In this document: one piece after another, positions 13,851-21,673 of the stretch | Layout: the number at the start of each line of letters is the position of its first letter | Numbering within the stretch: position 1 is the stretch's first letter | Assembly (NCBI GenBank): GCA_934503195.1 | Contig: CAKSVM010000045.1 | Coordinates: 1-25,495 of the forward strand | Source: an uncultured Eubacteriales bacterium | Lineage (GTDB): Bacteria; Bacillota; Clostridia; Oscillospirales; CAG-272 | DNA length: 25,495 nt | Direction of reading: 5' to 3' | The notes under the pieces: model-generated | What the model was told of the DNA's origin: nothing | Database searches by the model: none | The model's input: the letters and a program-made list of their open reading frames with translations, nothing else | Program-made: the position numbers and the translations under genes

Positions 13851-15305
13851 CTATTCAGTAAAAGCCTTTATTGTAGCGGCGATCTTCTCGTCCATCGCGC
13901 TCTGCATAGTGGCGAACTTCGACGAGAGCGCGCGGTCGTTGTCGGTGAACATCGGCTTGAATACTCCGTCGCGGATCATATCGCACCAGATCGTGTCGCC
14001 GAGGTCAAATACACGGTTCTCGAAGATCAGATCCAGCATATCCGCCGATTCGTTGTCTCTCGTATACTTGGTCTTCAGCGCGACGTCGTAATACGCCGGA
14101 ACCACGGTCGACGCCGACTCGCACGCCAGTGCCTCAAGCACCGCCGAGACAAAATCCGGATCCGCCGTCACCGGGACTCCCGTAAGCTCAATTCCTTCGA
14201 TGCGTGAGAGATAACTCTCCTGCTCCTCATCATACTTCGGATACGGAAGGATTCCGAAATTCGCGTCCATATCGCGGAGCGACGCGATATAGAAAAATGT
14301 CATATCCATGAAAAGCCCCTTGCCGCTCTGGAACATATTTATCAGCGTGCTGTCATTATTATTATCCGTGGAGTTCTTATACCATGAGTTGTTGTCGTAG
14401 GTTATCTCAAAGGTCTTGTCGAAGACTTCGAGGAATTTACGGTCGGACGGCATCGTGAATTCCGGCTCGCCCTTGTCGTTCACGTTTATCGAAAGCACTC
14501 CCGAGGCTATCCAGAAAGCTGGAAGCACGGCTTTGGGCTGTGAAAGATATCCGTAAAGATCCGACTCGTCCATCACCGAGTCGCCGTTCATATCCTCGCT
14601 GAAATCCTTCACGACCGAGGAATAGGAGTCGAGCGTCCATTTTTCGGATTTCACCAGTGAATAGAGATCCCCGACCTTCTTTTTCTCCGCGAGATCCTTA
14701 TTAAACACGAGAACGTGCGTGTAATCGTATCCGGTCAGATTTGAAGCACCGACCGCGAAATAGCTCTTGCCGCAGATCGAAACTCGTTCATTTAACTGAT
14801 CGTCCCAGTATGAGCGTGAGAGATCTATGTACTTAAGGTCGTCAAGACTGAAGAAAAGCTTTTCTCCGGCGTAGTCAAACGCGATTGAGCAGCGGGTGTT
14901 CACGATATCGAATGAATCATCCCCCGCAATGATTGAGTTGCGCGCCTGATCGCTGCTGCCGCCGCCAAGCTCCGTGATCGTTATGCCGAAGCGATCCATC
15001 ACTCGTCCGTTGCGTTTATAAACCGCGTCGTTTATGACCTCTCCGGTCTCCTCCTCCGAGATCCAGCTTCCGTTAAACCACGGCTGAAGTCGGCTGAAAA
15101 TTCTGAATTCACGTCCTGAGAAATCCAGATCGTCGGGAAGATTGTCCTTTGAAAGGTCTTCAGCGGTATCGGACGCGATATCTTCCGCGGTCGAGGGCGT
15201 TTCAGTCGTTTCGTCAGACGGAGTAATGGTCGGCGTTCCACAAGCGGTCGTGAGAAGTGCGATGGCGAGAAACGCGGCAAGTGATTTTGAGATTTTTGCT
15301 GTCAT
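13851..15305 (-). CDS. Extracellular solute-binding lipoprotein, family 1 (paralogue A)
   Basis: A 484-residue substrate-binding protein of ABC sugar importers, anchored outside the membrane as a lipoprotein. A signal peptide ends in the lipobox LTTAC with the modified cysteine at C22. The Thr/Ser/Glu/Asp-rich linker after it is typical of surface lipoproteins. The mature part has the family segments GEVINDAVYKRN, NSIIAGDDSFDIV and LPYPKYDEEQESY, plus a Ca2+-loop-like DMNGDSVMDESDLYGY. It shares these with the second lipoprotein at 19212, so the two are paralogues. The ATG at 15305 is chosen because GAAAGGA lies 8 bases before it; an in-frame ATG at 15329 overlaps the leader. No permease gene is adjacent; an AraC regulator is divergent. 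The ligand is unknown, with rhamnose-containing oligosaccharides suggested by context only. Confidence 0.9.
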   Translation of the reverse strand: MTAKISKSLAAFLAIALLTTACGTPTITPSDETTETPSTAEDIASDTAEDLSKDNLPDDLDFSGREFRIFSRLQPWFNGSWISEEETGEVINDAVYKRNGRVMDRFGITITELGGGSSDQARNSIIAGDDSFDIVNTRCSIAFDYAGEKLFFSLDDLKYIDLSRSYWDDQLNERVSICGKSYFAVGASNLTGYDYTHVLVFNKDLAEKKKVGDLYSLVKSEKWTLDSYSSVVKDFSEDMNGDSVMDESDLYGYLSQPKAVLPAFWIASGVLSINVNDKGEPEFTMPSDRKFLEVFDKTFEITYDNNSWYKNSTDNNNDSTLINMFQSGKGLFMDMTFFYIASLRDMDANFGILPYPKYDEEQESYLSRIEGIELTGVPVTADPDFVSAVLEALACESASTVVPAYYDVALKTKYTRDNESADMLDLIFENRVFDLGDTIWCDMIRDGVFKPMFTDNDRALSSKFATMQSAMDEKIAATIKAFTE

Positions 15306-15328
15306 TTGTTTATTCCTTTCGAAGCTCA

Positions 15329-15432
15329 CATATTTTATATAAATTATAGCATATTCATGTTGACAAAAGTATTCTAATATGATATAATAATATGCAAAAT
15401 CAACCAGAATACACTGATTTATATAAAATATG
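15329..15432. promoter_or_regulatory. Divergent promoter region framed by a 16-bp inverted repeat
   Basis: A minus-strand extended -10, TGCTATAAT (15343-15351), serves the lipoprotein gene. A perfect plus-strand promoter, TTGACA (15360-15365), 17 bases and TATAAT (15383-15388), serves the AraC gene. Both are enclosed by a perfect inverted repeat: CATATTTTATATAAAT (15329-15344) and its complement (15417-15432). Each arm contains the palindrome TTTATATAAA. The arms lie in the 5' leaders of the two genes and could be paired regulator sites, probably for the AraC protein. Confidence 0.72.
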
Positions 15433-15449
15433 ATCTGAAAGGCTCAGAA

Positions 15450-16298
15450 ATGAAATCGCTATTTATCGAATACCCCGATATGTTTATGGCTGAAAATCCG
15501 CGATATGACATATCGGATTTCAAAGCGGTTAATCACATACACGACAAATACGAGCTTTCGCTCTGTTCGTCGGGTAATATCATCATCGACTCCAGCAATC
15601 TTCACGTGATGATAACCGCTCCATGCCTGCTTCTCCATCGGCCATACACGGTGCATTTTGTGAACTCTGACCAGATTGTACCGTACAAACGTCAAAATGT
15701 ATATTTCGACCGGGAGTTTCTGAGAGGTATTGATCCGGAGATATCCGACCCGGATCGTGTATTCACGTCAGGATTCCGCGGGATACCGATAAGCGCGCTT
15801 GAGCTTTCGCGTCTGACGCGGCTCATGGATCCGCTGACAAGCGATATGAACAGGCATCTCAGACTTCCGCTTCTCATAGCGATTCTCCGCGAGATTGAGC
15901 ATATCGCGCCGGAAAACGGGATTTCCGGCAACGGCGGACTGTATATCGGCGAGGTAATGAAATATATCCGAGAGAATCTCTCCGAGCCGCTCGACTCGAA
16001 TGTAATCGCGGAGCATTTTTTCATCAGCCGGACAAAGCTAGATCGGGATTTCAGATTTTACACACAGATGACGGTGCGGAAATTTCTGACAAATGTACGA
16101 TTGCGAAACGCACTCAAATCCATGCGTTCAGGCATGACGGTAGCCGAAGCGGCGGCGTGTTCCGGCTTTGGTGACGTGTCGCATTTCATCCGCACATTCC
16201 GGCAGGTCTATGTCATGACTCCGAAAAAATACGTCGCGGCTTATGGTTCAGTCGAGGAATGTCTTTCACGAGAAACGTCCCCAAGAAAAGTCTTCTGA
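15450..16298 (+). CDS. AraC family transcriptional regulator (A)
   Basis: A 282-residue AraC/XylS-type regulator. The N-terminal part is a cupin-like sensor domain with NHIHDKYELSLCSSGNIII and LLHRPYTVHFV. The C-terminal part (about 165-270) has the two helix-turn-helix motifs: LDSNVIAEHFFISRTKLDRDFRFYTQ and VAEAAACSGFGDVSHFIRTFRQVYVMTPKKY. Such proteins bind a sugar or related signal and activate nearby promoters. It is divergent from the solute-binding lipoprotein gene, its likely target. GAAAGG precedes the ATG, and a perfect promoter at 15360-15388 drives it. A strong hairpin with a CTTTT tail at 16421-16444 may end its transcript. Confidence 0.92.
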   Translation: MKSLFIEYPDMFMAENPRYDISDFKAVNHIHDKYELSLCSSGNIIIDSSNLHVMITAPCLLLHRPYTVHFVNSDQIVPYKRQNVYFDREFLRGIDPEISDPDRVFTSGFRGIPISALELSRLTRLMDPLTSDMNRHLRLPLLIAILREIEHIAPENGISGNGGLYIGEVMKYIRENLSEPLDSNVIAEHFFISRTKLDRDFRFYTQMTVRKFLTNVRLRNALKSMRSGMTVAEAAACSGFGDVSHFIRTFRQVYVMTPKKYVAAYGSVEECLSRETSPRKVF

Positions 16299-16420
16299 CA
16301 GGAAGCTCAGGACGCTGCGAGCGGACACGTGTCGGTAGTCCACGGCGGCCGAAAGCTGATCCGATTGCGACGGCTTTCCTTTTCCGGAAATATCTCATAT
16401 TTTGAGAAAACAGTAAATAT

Positions 16421-16444
16421 CCCCCGGCAAAGCCGGGGGCTTTT
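16421..16444 (+). terminator. GC-rich hairpin with T-tail, possible AraC terminator
   Basis: CCCCCGGC and GCCGGGGG pair perfectly with an AAA loop and are followed by CTTTT on the plus strand. It is probably the end hairpin of the IS200-like element that also acts as a terminator for the upstream AraC gene, about 120 bases after its stop. Confidence 0.55.
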
Positions 16445-16518
16445 CATAGACGGGCAAAGCCCTATTCTACCAGCTACTCCTAAAAGGCGTATATACGACT
16501 ACCACGCGCGAAGGCAGT

Positions 16519-16872
16519 TTACCTGCCACCCGTAAACGGGTCGACGTCGTCGAACGTTAACTGGTTGCCCAGTTCGTCCTCCTTGAGTTGGTTGCTTATG
16601 TACTCGCTGATCGCCTTGGTGTTTTTTCCAACTGTGTCAACGTAGTATCCGCGGCACCAGAATTCACGGTTCCGGTACTTGTACTTCATGTTCCCCCACT
16701 TCTCGTATATCATCAGGCTGCTTTTTCCCTTCAAGTATCACATGAAACCTGATACGCTCATTTTCGGGGGTATCTCAATCAACATATGTATGTGATCCGG
16801 GCACACCTCAGCGTTTATTATATTCACTTTCTTCCATTTCGTATGTGATAAACTATGTATGTCCTCACTCAT
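16519..16872 (-). pseudogene. tnpA: Broken IS200-type transposase TnpA
   Basis: This is a Y1 HUH single-strand transposase with two lesions. First, the frame runs MSEDIHSLSHTKW directly into KKVNIINAEVCPDHIHM, losing about 35-40 residues of the usual core between two tryptophans (junction near 16831-16836). Second, a TGA at 16738-16740 replaces the expected glycine codon between SVSGFM and YLKGKSSLMIY; both halves are in the same frame, so this is a nonsense change rather than a frameshift. The HUH motif (DHIHM) and the catalytic tyrosine region (WCRGYYVDTVG) remain. The good conservation otherwise suggests recent decay. Confidence 0.9.
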
Positions 16873-16883
16873 TTTGTGATGAC

Positions 16884-16940
16884 CTCCCTTTGATATTTTT
16901 TGTGCAGTTGGTAGCCGCACTCTTATTATATCAAAGGGAG
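16884..16940 (-). promoter_or_regulatory. tnpA leader hairpin that hides its ribosome binding site
   Basis: A perfect 13-bp inverted repeat (CTCCCTTTGATAT at 16884-16896, ATATCAAAGGGAG at 16928-16940) forms a stem in the tnpA leader. On the minus strand its 3' arm contains AAAGGGAGG, the Shine-Dalgarno site about 9 bases before the ATG at 16872. This fits the known translational repression of IS200-type tnpA by a 5' leader stem. Confidence 0.7.
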
Positions 16941-17072
16941 CTAACTTTTTCAAGACTTATAGGCATAGCCTTGGTTGAACCCCCCGGTCTAACCAGGGGT
17001 TTTCGGAAGACAAGAAAACGCCGTACGTCTCTTCCGCTTTCGCGTGGACGCATGGCGTTATGACTATTCGTT

Positions 17073-19172
17073 TTATCGGTAACTCACCGTGATTCCGTCT
17101 GGAACGGTGATCCTCTTCTGAACCGCTCCGTTCCGCCTTTCAAGGCTGACGCTTATGACTCCGCGCGGAGTCGTTACGCTTCCCTTTGCGAAGTTCATTT
17201 TTTCGGGAAGATACGGGTCGAAGACGATTTTTTCCCAGCCGATTGAGGATTTTTCCTGCTTTATTCCGAGTATTCCCTCAAAAAGCTGTCTTGCCGGCGC
17301 GCCGAACATCGGGTGGCAGTGCGAGCCGCCCGTCCAGTTCTCCCAGATCGTGGTCGCGCCGTGACGCTTCATGAAGAGATATCCGCCCGGCTCCTCGCTC
17401 CTGAGAAGCTTTTCGAAGACCTCGCCGTGTCCGCTCTCAAAAAGCAGCTCGCAGAGAATGTCGGTGCAGAGGAATCCGGTGTCAAAGTGGCCGAGATTTT
17501 CGTAATATTCCGCGACCGCGTCCGGACTTACAAATCCGAGCGTCGCGCCGTAGACCGGTATTCCCTGTTTATTCAGGAACTCGCCCTTGAAATAGGTCTC
17601 CTTTATCGCCGCGAGGGTGTTTTCGCGGAGCGATTCGAAACGCTCGTCAAATTCCTCGCCAAGTGCCTCGCAGATTTCTCTCATCATATCGAGATCCTTG
17701 ACGAGATACCAGCTGTTGACAAGCGGCGCGGGGACTTCGCATTTTCCGAGCGTACACCAGTCGCCAAGGCACCAGCCGCCCTCCTCCTCGCGGACAACGA
17801 GATGATTCTCTGAGCGCGACTCAAGATATCCGATCCACTTCTTCATCGCCGGAAGCGATTCGCGGAGAACCGAAACGTCGCCGAAGCTCTTCCAGTACTG
17901 ATACGGAACGACGACGACCGCCGATCCCCAGCCGCCCGGACCGCCTCCGCCGCCCATGAACGGCGCGGTGTGCTGAATATGTCCGCTGTCCTTATCCTGA
18001 CAGTCTAAGATATCGCGGATCCATTTGCGGTAGAATTCCTTCGTGTCGAGGATCATCATCGCGGTCTTTGCCGTTATCTGACCGTCGCCGGTGTATCCGA
18101 GTCTTTCGCGGTGGGGGCAGTCGGACGGAAAGCTTCCGTGCATATTGTCAAGCTCTGTGCGGATGTAGGTTTCGTAGAGATAATTCATCCCCTCGGAATC
18201 CGACTCAAAGGTCGATGTCACCTTCGCGTCGGCGTGAATCACAAGCACCTCGGCCGATCCGATCTCGCCCTCGATGTCAAAATATCTGAACGCGTGCCAG
18301 ACGAATTTCGGCTCGAACACCCGTTTAGTGCCGTCGCAGACAAACTCGTCGGTCATGATCTGATTTCTTCCGGAAGCTCCGGTGTGATGTGAACCGCTTG
18401 ACAGGAAATCGGGTTCGCCGTCGCGAAGCTCCTCGGAAAATCTCAGCGTAACCTTTCCTTTATAGCCTTCCTTCGAGACAATCCGGACGACGCCGCTGAT
18501 ATTCTCACCCGCGTCCCAGACCGCGCGGCCGTTCTTTTCGCCGATTTTTTCCGGTTTTGTCGTCCGGATGAGCCTGTCCGGCGCGCCGATTGACGGCGAG
18601 AGCTCCGATTCGGTCGGAGCTGCGACGGCGACCGGATATTCCCCGCCCGCCGCGGCTGACGGGTCGATGACCTCGCCGATGAACAGCTCTGTGCTTGTGA
18701 TCTCACTGCGCGTCCAGACCTCAGTCCCGTCAGAGAAGACTATCCGGCCGCCAAGGTCGAGCGCGAAGATCGCTTTGCAGCGGTCGGAGAAGGACATTTC
18801 GCCCTCGGCGATCCGCTCCTTCTGGACATACCATCCGCCGCCGAGCTGAATTTCGAGAAGATTCTCCCCTTCGCGAAGAAGTCCTGTGACGTCGTAGGTG
18901 TTGTAGTAGATCCTATGCGTGAAATGGTCGCGGCAAGGGTAGAGAATTTTCGTGAAATTCCGTTTTTCATAGTCCGACGCGACCGGCTGGAAGTACTCGT
19001 TTCCGAGCTTCTTCCCATTAAGGCGCACCTCGAAATATCCGAGTCCGGTGACATAAAGCGTCGCTCTTTCAGTGATGGAACCAACGCGGAAGGTTTTCCT
19101 TATGATCGGCGAAGCGGAGCCGATGTCTCGGTCAGTGGTGAGCCAGAGTGAGTTTGCGAATGGATTTTTCAT
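17073..19172 (-). CDS. GH78 alpha-L-rhamnosidase
   Basis: A 699-residue glycoside hydrolase family 78 enzyme expected to remove terminal alpha-L-rhamnose. N-terminal beta domains contain LYVTGLGYFEVRLNGKKLGNEYFQPVASDY and LLEIQLGGGWY, typical of bacterial rhamnosidases. The catalytic domain shows D351-C-P-H-R-E356-R-L-G-Y-T-G-D363, the strongly conserved GH78 acid motif. It also shows TTIWE611NW followed by GGSHCHPMFGA, the second catalytic glutamate region. A C-terminal beta domain ends the protein. There is no signal peptide, so it is probably cytoplasmic. It follows the solute-binding lipoprotein gene by 39 bases with GGAGAC before the ATG and is likely cotranscribed with it. It is a clearer GH78 member than the enzyme at 10584, with little similarity outside shared motifs, so they probably handle different linkages. 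Confidence 0.93.
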   Translation of the reverse strand: MKNPFANSLWLTTDRDIGSASPIIRKTFRVGSITERATLYVTGLGYFEVRLNGKKLGNEYFQPVASDYEKRNFTKILYPCRDHFTHRIYYNTYDVTGLLREGENLLEIQLGGGWYVQKERIAEGEMSFSDRCKAIFALDLGGRIVFSDGTEVWTRSEITSTELFIGEVIDPSAAAGGEYPVAVAAPTESELSPSIGAPDRLIRTTKPEKIGEKNGRAVWDAGENISGVVRIVSKEGYKGKVTLRFSEELRDGEPDFLSSGSHHTGASGRNQIMTDEFVCDGTKRVFEPKFVWHAFRYFDIEGEIGSAEVLVIHADAKVTSTFESDSEGMNYLYETYIRTELDNMHGSFPSDCPHRERLGYTGDGQITAKTAMMILDTKEFYRKWIRDILDCQDKDSGHIQHTAPFMGGGGGPGGWGSAVVVVPYQYWKSFGDVSVLRESLPAMKKWIGYLESRSENHLVVREEEGGWCLGDWCTLGKCEVPAPLVNSWYLVKDLDMMREICEALGEEFDERFESLRENTLAAIKETYFKGEFLNKQGIPVYGATLGFVSPDAVAEYYENLGHFDTGFLCTDILCELLFESGHGEVFEKLLRSEEPGGYLFMKRHGATTIWENWTGGSHCHPMFGAPARQLFEGILGIKQEKSSIGWEKIVFDPYLPEKMNFAKGSVTTPRGVISVSLERRNGAVQKRITVPDGITVSYR

Positions 19173-19211
19173 ATGTTTTGTCTCCGATACGGAGCTTTCT
19201 CCGTGATAATT

Positions 19212-20645
19212 TTATTTTTCCTCAAACAGTCCGAAAAGTGTGTCATAATAGGCTTCCACGCTGCTCTGGATCCCCGCGTACCAAGACGCCACGTCGGTGC
19301 TGTCGGCGAACGTGAGATTTTCGATCTTCAGAAGAACGCCGCTCCACGAATCGTAGATGTAGCCGAAATCATATGTCCGGCTGTCCATTATGAGGTCAAG
19401 CATCTCGATCGAGCCGTCGTCGCGTGTATATTTTTCCTTGAGCGCGATCTCATAGTACTTCGGCACGACCGATTCCTTCGTCTCCTTGCAGAGAGCCTCG
19501 GTGATGAGTCCGACAAAGCCGAGATCCTCATCCGGTACGGTCACCGGAACCGCGAGTCCGGAATGCGCGCCGTCGACGAGCGTATAATAATTCTCCTGAT
19601 TCTCGTCGAATTTCGGATACGGAACCATTCCGAAATCGGCTTTGAGATCGCGGGACTTCGTGAAGCTTGCCTGCACGTAGCCGTCAATGAACATCGCGTG
19701 TCCGTTCGCGAAGAAATCGTAGCTCTGAGTCTGACTCTCCCTTGACTGATAGTAAACGCCCTCGGAATTGTTCAGGAACTCAATAAGCGACGCGAGCTTT
19801 TCGTGAGTGCGGTCATTCATGAAGACATATTCGGGCTTGCCATTGCTTGTCCGCATTATCGGGTTGTCAAACGACCAGCAGTAAGCGTTGACCGCCGTTC
19901 CCGAGCCTGTGCAGAAGCCGAAGAAATCCTCATTGTCGGGAAGCCCATTGCCGTTGAGATCGGTATAGACATCCTTGACGATGCTCTTCAGCTTATCGAA
20001 CGTCCATTTGCCCTCGCGAACCATACCGTAGATATCGCCCGCGTTGTAGCTCTCGGCCTTTTCGGTGTCATAGAAGACGCACATCGCGTAGCCGAGTCCA
20101 TTGAGAAGCACATCGCCCAGAGCGATATAAGCCACGCCGTTGTAGGTGAGGTTGTCCTTTACGCAGTGTGACCACCACTCGTGATCAAAATCAATGTTCG
20201 GGACGTCATACCAGTTGCGGAGAAGCTTATTCGTCGCCATCTTGCCCATGTGGATTATATGCTGTGAAACGACGTCAAATTCGTTGTCTCCGGCGAGGAT
20301 CGAATTGTTCACGTAATTCTTCATGTCGCCGTCAGGGCCGCCGTTTGTGAATTCGAGCTTCACCTTATAGGTTTCCTCGATTTTCGCGTTCCGTTCGAAA
20401 ACAGCGTCGTTCACGATATCGCCGTTGACCTCGTCGCTGATGAAATCGCTTGCGACGCGTTCATAGCAGACAAGGCGGTAGCTCTTTCCGCCGAAATCCT
20501 CGACCGGAAGAATATCGGCCGTACTCTCCTCCCCACCAGTTGACGGATCAGTGGTCACGGACGGCGTGACATTCCCCTCCGAGCCGCAGGACATGGCCGA
20601 TATAAGCATCGACGCGAGCAGAACAAATGTGATTATTTTCTTCAT
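19212..20645 (-). CDS. Extracellular solute-binding lipoprotein, family 1 (paralogue B)
   Basis: A 477-residue sugar-type substrate-binding lipoprotein. The signal peptide ends at the lipobox SAMSC with C20 as the lipid-modified residue, followed by a Thr/Ser/Gly-rich linker. It shares many segments with paralogue A: NDAVFERN, NSILAGDNEFDVV, the Ca2+-loop-like DLNGNGLPDNEDFFGF, VPYPKFDENQENYY, and VVPKYYEIALKEKYTRDDGSIEMLDL. GGGAGG lies well before the ATG at 20645. It heads an operon with the GH78 gene downstream and is divergent from an AraC gene. No permease genes are present, so it must use transporter subunits encoded elsewhere, or act as a sensor or scavenger. Confidence 0.92.
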   Translation of the reverse strand: MKKIITFVLLASMLISAMSCGSEGNVTPSVTTDPSTGGEESTADILPVEDFGGKSYRLVCYERVASDFISDEVNGDIVNDAVFERNAKIEETYKVKLEFTNGGPDGDMKNYVNNSILAGDNEFDVVSQHIIHMGKMATNKLLRNWYDVPNIDFDHEWWSHCVKDNLTYNGVAYIALGDVLLNGLGYAMCVFYDTEKAESYNAGDIYGMVREGKWTFDKLKSIVKDVYTDLNGNGLPDNEDFFGFCTGSGTAVNAYCWSFDNPIMRTSNGKPEYVFMNDRTHEKLASLIEFLNNSEGVYYQSRESQTQSYDFFANGHAMFIDGYVQASFTKSRDLKADFGMVPYPKFDENQENYYTLVDGAHSGLAVPVTVPDEDLGFVGLITEALCKETKESVVPKYYEIALKEKYTRDDGSIEMLDLIMDSRTYDFGYIYDSWSGVLLKIENLTFADSTDVASWYAGIQSSVEAYYDTLFGLFEEK

Positions 20646-20678
20646 TGTTTGTTTCCTCCCATGAAAATTTACATATTC

Positions 20679-20711
20679 ATTATAGCATTCCGGCCCGAAA
20701 TATGCTATAAT
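20679..20711. promoter_or_regulatory. Symmetric back-to-back extended -10 promoters
   Basis: ATTATAGCAT (20679-20688) and ATGCTATAAT (20702-20711) are a perfect 10-bp inverted repeat with a 13-bp centre. Each arm is an extended -10 box (TGCTATAAT): one reads toward the lipoprotein gene, the other toward the AraC gene. Neither has a clear -35 box, so activator help is likely. The same 10-bp arm occurs at the lipoprotein A promoter (15343-15352). Confidence 0.7.
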
Positions 20712-20757
20712 ACATCTATCGCAAAATATGACTCATCTATCATCGATCGGAGGAAAT

Positions 20758-21654
20758 ATGGGTATAAAAAGCAGTATTCCGCTGTGTTTCGGCTCAAAGC
20801 TGACGGACGATTTTGATATTACACTACAAAAAAGCGACGGCACGCGCGCCGAACGCTGTCCGTCGCACTGGCACGACTGTTTTGAGATACTCTATGTGAC
20901 AAGCGGTTCGCGGGGGATATCAATAAACGATCAGAATTTCATTCTGAGTGAGGGCGGCATTGCCGTCATCCCGCCGCACTCGGTTCATTACACATACAAG
21001 GCGAACGATTTGCCGTGTTCGTCGATTGTCTTCGGCTACACCGAGCCGATAATCTACACGTCGGACATATCGTTTTCGAACATGAAGTATCTGGCACCGT
21101 TCAGATATATGAAGCCCGGCAGGAACTGTGTGCTGAGCGGGGACTCGGACTGGCTTTCCGACCTGCGCGCGCTGCTTACGAAAGGCTCTGAAATATTCTT
21201 CGCGAAGGGAACTGCGCGTGAACTCCGGATGCGGAGTGTGATTCTTGAAATCCACGCACTTTTATATGAAATATTCATGTTCTCAGCCGAGAAGGACGAA
21301 CGGAGCTTAGGATATCTTCTCGATGCACAGATTTACATCGAAAATCACATAACCGAGAAAATCTCGCCATACGATGTCGCCGACGCGATTCACATAAGCT
21401 ACAGTCATCTGGCGCGTATCGCGCGTTCCTCAATGAATCTGACGGTTTCGGAGCTGATCACGCAGCTCCGGATAAATCTCGCGGAGCAGCTTCTGATGAC
21501 CGACCGTGAAATGTCGATCACCGACTGCGCGCTAGCGTCGGGATTCGACGATGTGAGCTATTTCATAAAGATTTTCAGATCCGCGAAAGGCGTCAGTCCG
21601 GGAAAGTTCAGAAAGCTTGCCGCAAAAGGGCAGCGTCTCAGCGCGTACAACTGA
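20758..21654 (+). CDS. AraC family transcriptional regulator (B)
   Basis: A 298-residue AraC/XylS-type regulator. The N-terminal cupin-like domain shows CPSHWHDCFEILYVTSGSRG and IPPHSVHYTYKA, a typical ligand-sensing fold. The C-terminal DNA-binding domain (about 190-290) has SPYDVADAIHISYSHLARIARSSMN and SITDCALASGFDDVSYFIKIFRSAKGVSPGKFR. The start at 20758 is chosen for the GGAGG just before it; an in-frame ATG at 20728 has no ribosome site. It is divergent from the solute-binding lipoprotein and GH78 genes, its likely targets. Its gene ends 19 bases from the convergent ATC-hydrolase-like gene, with no clear terminator between. Confidence 0.92.
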   Translation: MGIKSSIPLCFGSKLTDDFDITLQKSDGTRAERCPSHWHDCFEILYVTSGSRGISINDQNFILSEGGIAVIPPHSVHYTYKANDLPCSSIVFGYTEPIIYTSDISFSNMKYLAPFRYMKPGRNCVLSGDSDWLSDLRALLTKGSEIFFAKGTARELRMRSVILEIHALLYEIFMFSAEKDERSLGYLLDAQIYIENHITEKISPYDVADAIHISYSHLARIARSSMNLTVSELITQLRINLAEQLLMTDREMSITDCALASGFDDVSYFIKIFRSAKGVSPGKFRKLAAKGQRLSAYN

Positions 21655-21673
21655 CTCCGCGAGATGCCACAGA

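Larger units (their letters stand above)
16421..17001 (-). mobile_element. Decayed IS200-like (IS200/IS605 family) element
   Basis: The region carries a broken TnpA gene on the minus strand, flanked by subterminal hairpins typical of IS200-type elements. At the transposase 3' side are CCCCCGGC-aaa-GCCGGGGG (16421-16439) and GGGC-aaa-GCCC (16452-16462). At the 5' side is CCCCGGT-cta-ACC-A-GGGG with a bulged A (16982-16999). These elements transpose as single strands through HUH chemistry and create no target duplication, so the limits given are approximate. No TnpB is present. The copy is inactive but may be mobilised by a related TnpA elsewhere. Confidence 0.75.

Noticed and set aside
16519..16953. 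Two separate small transposase genes
   Set aside because: Both pieces lie in the same frame and form one TnpA interrupted by a TGA codon. The second frame's N-terminal 27 residues come before the real ATG at 16872.
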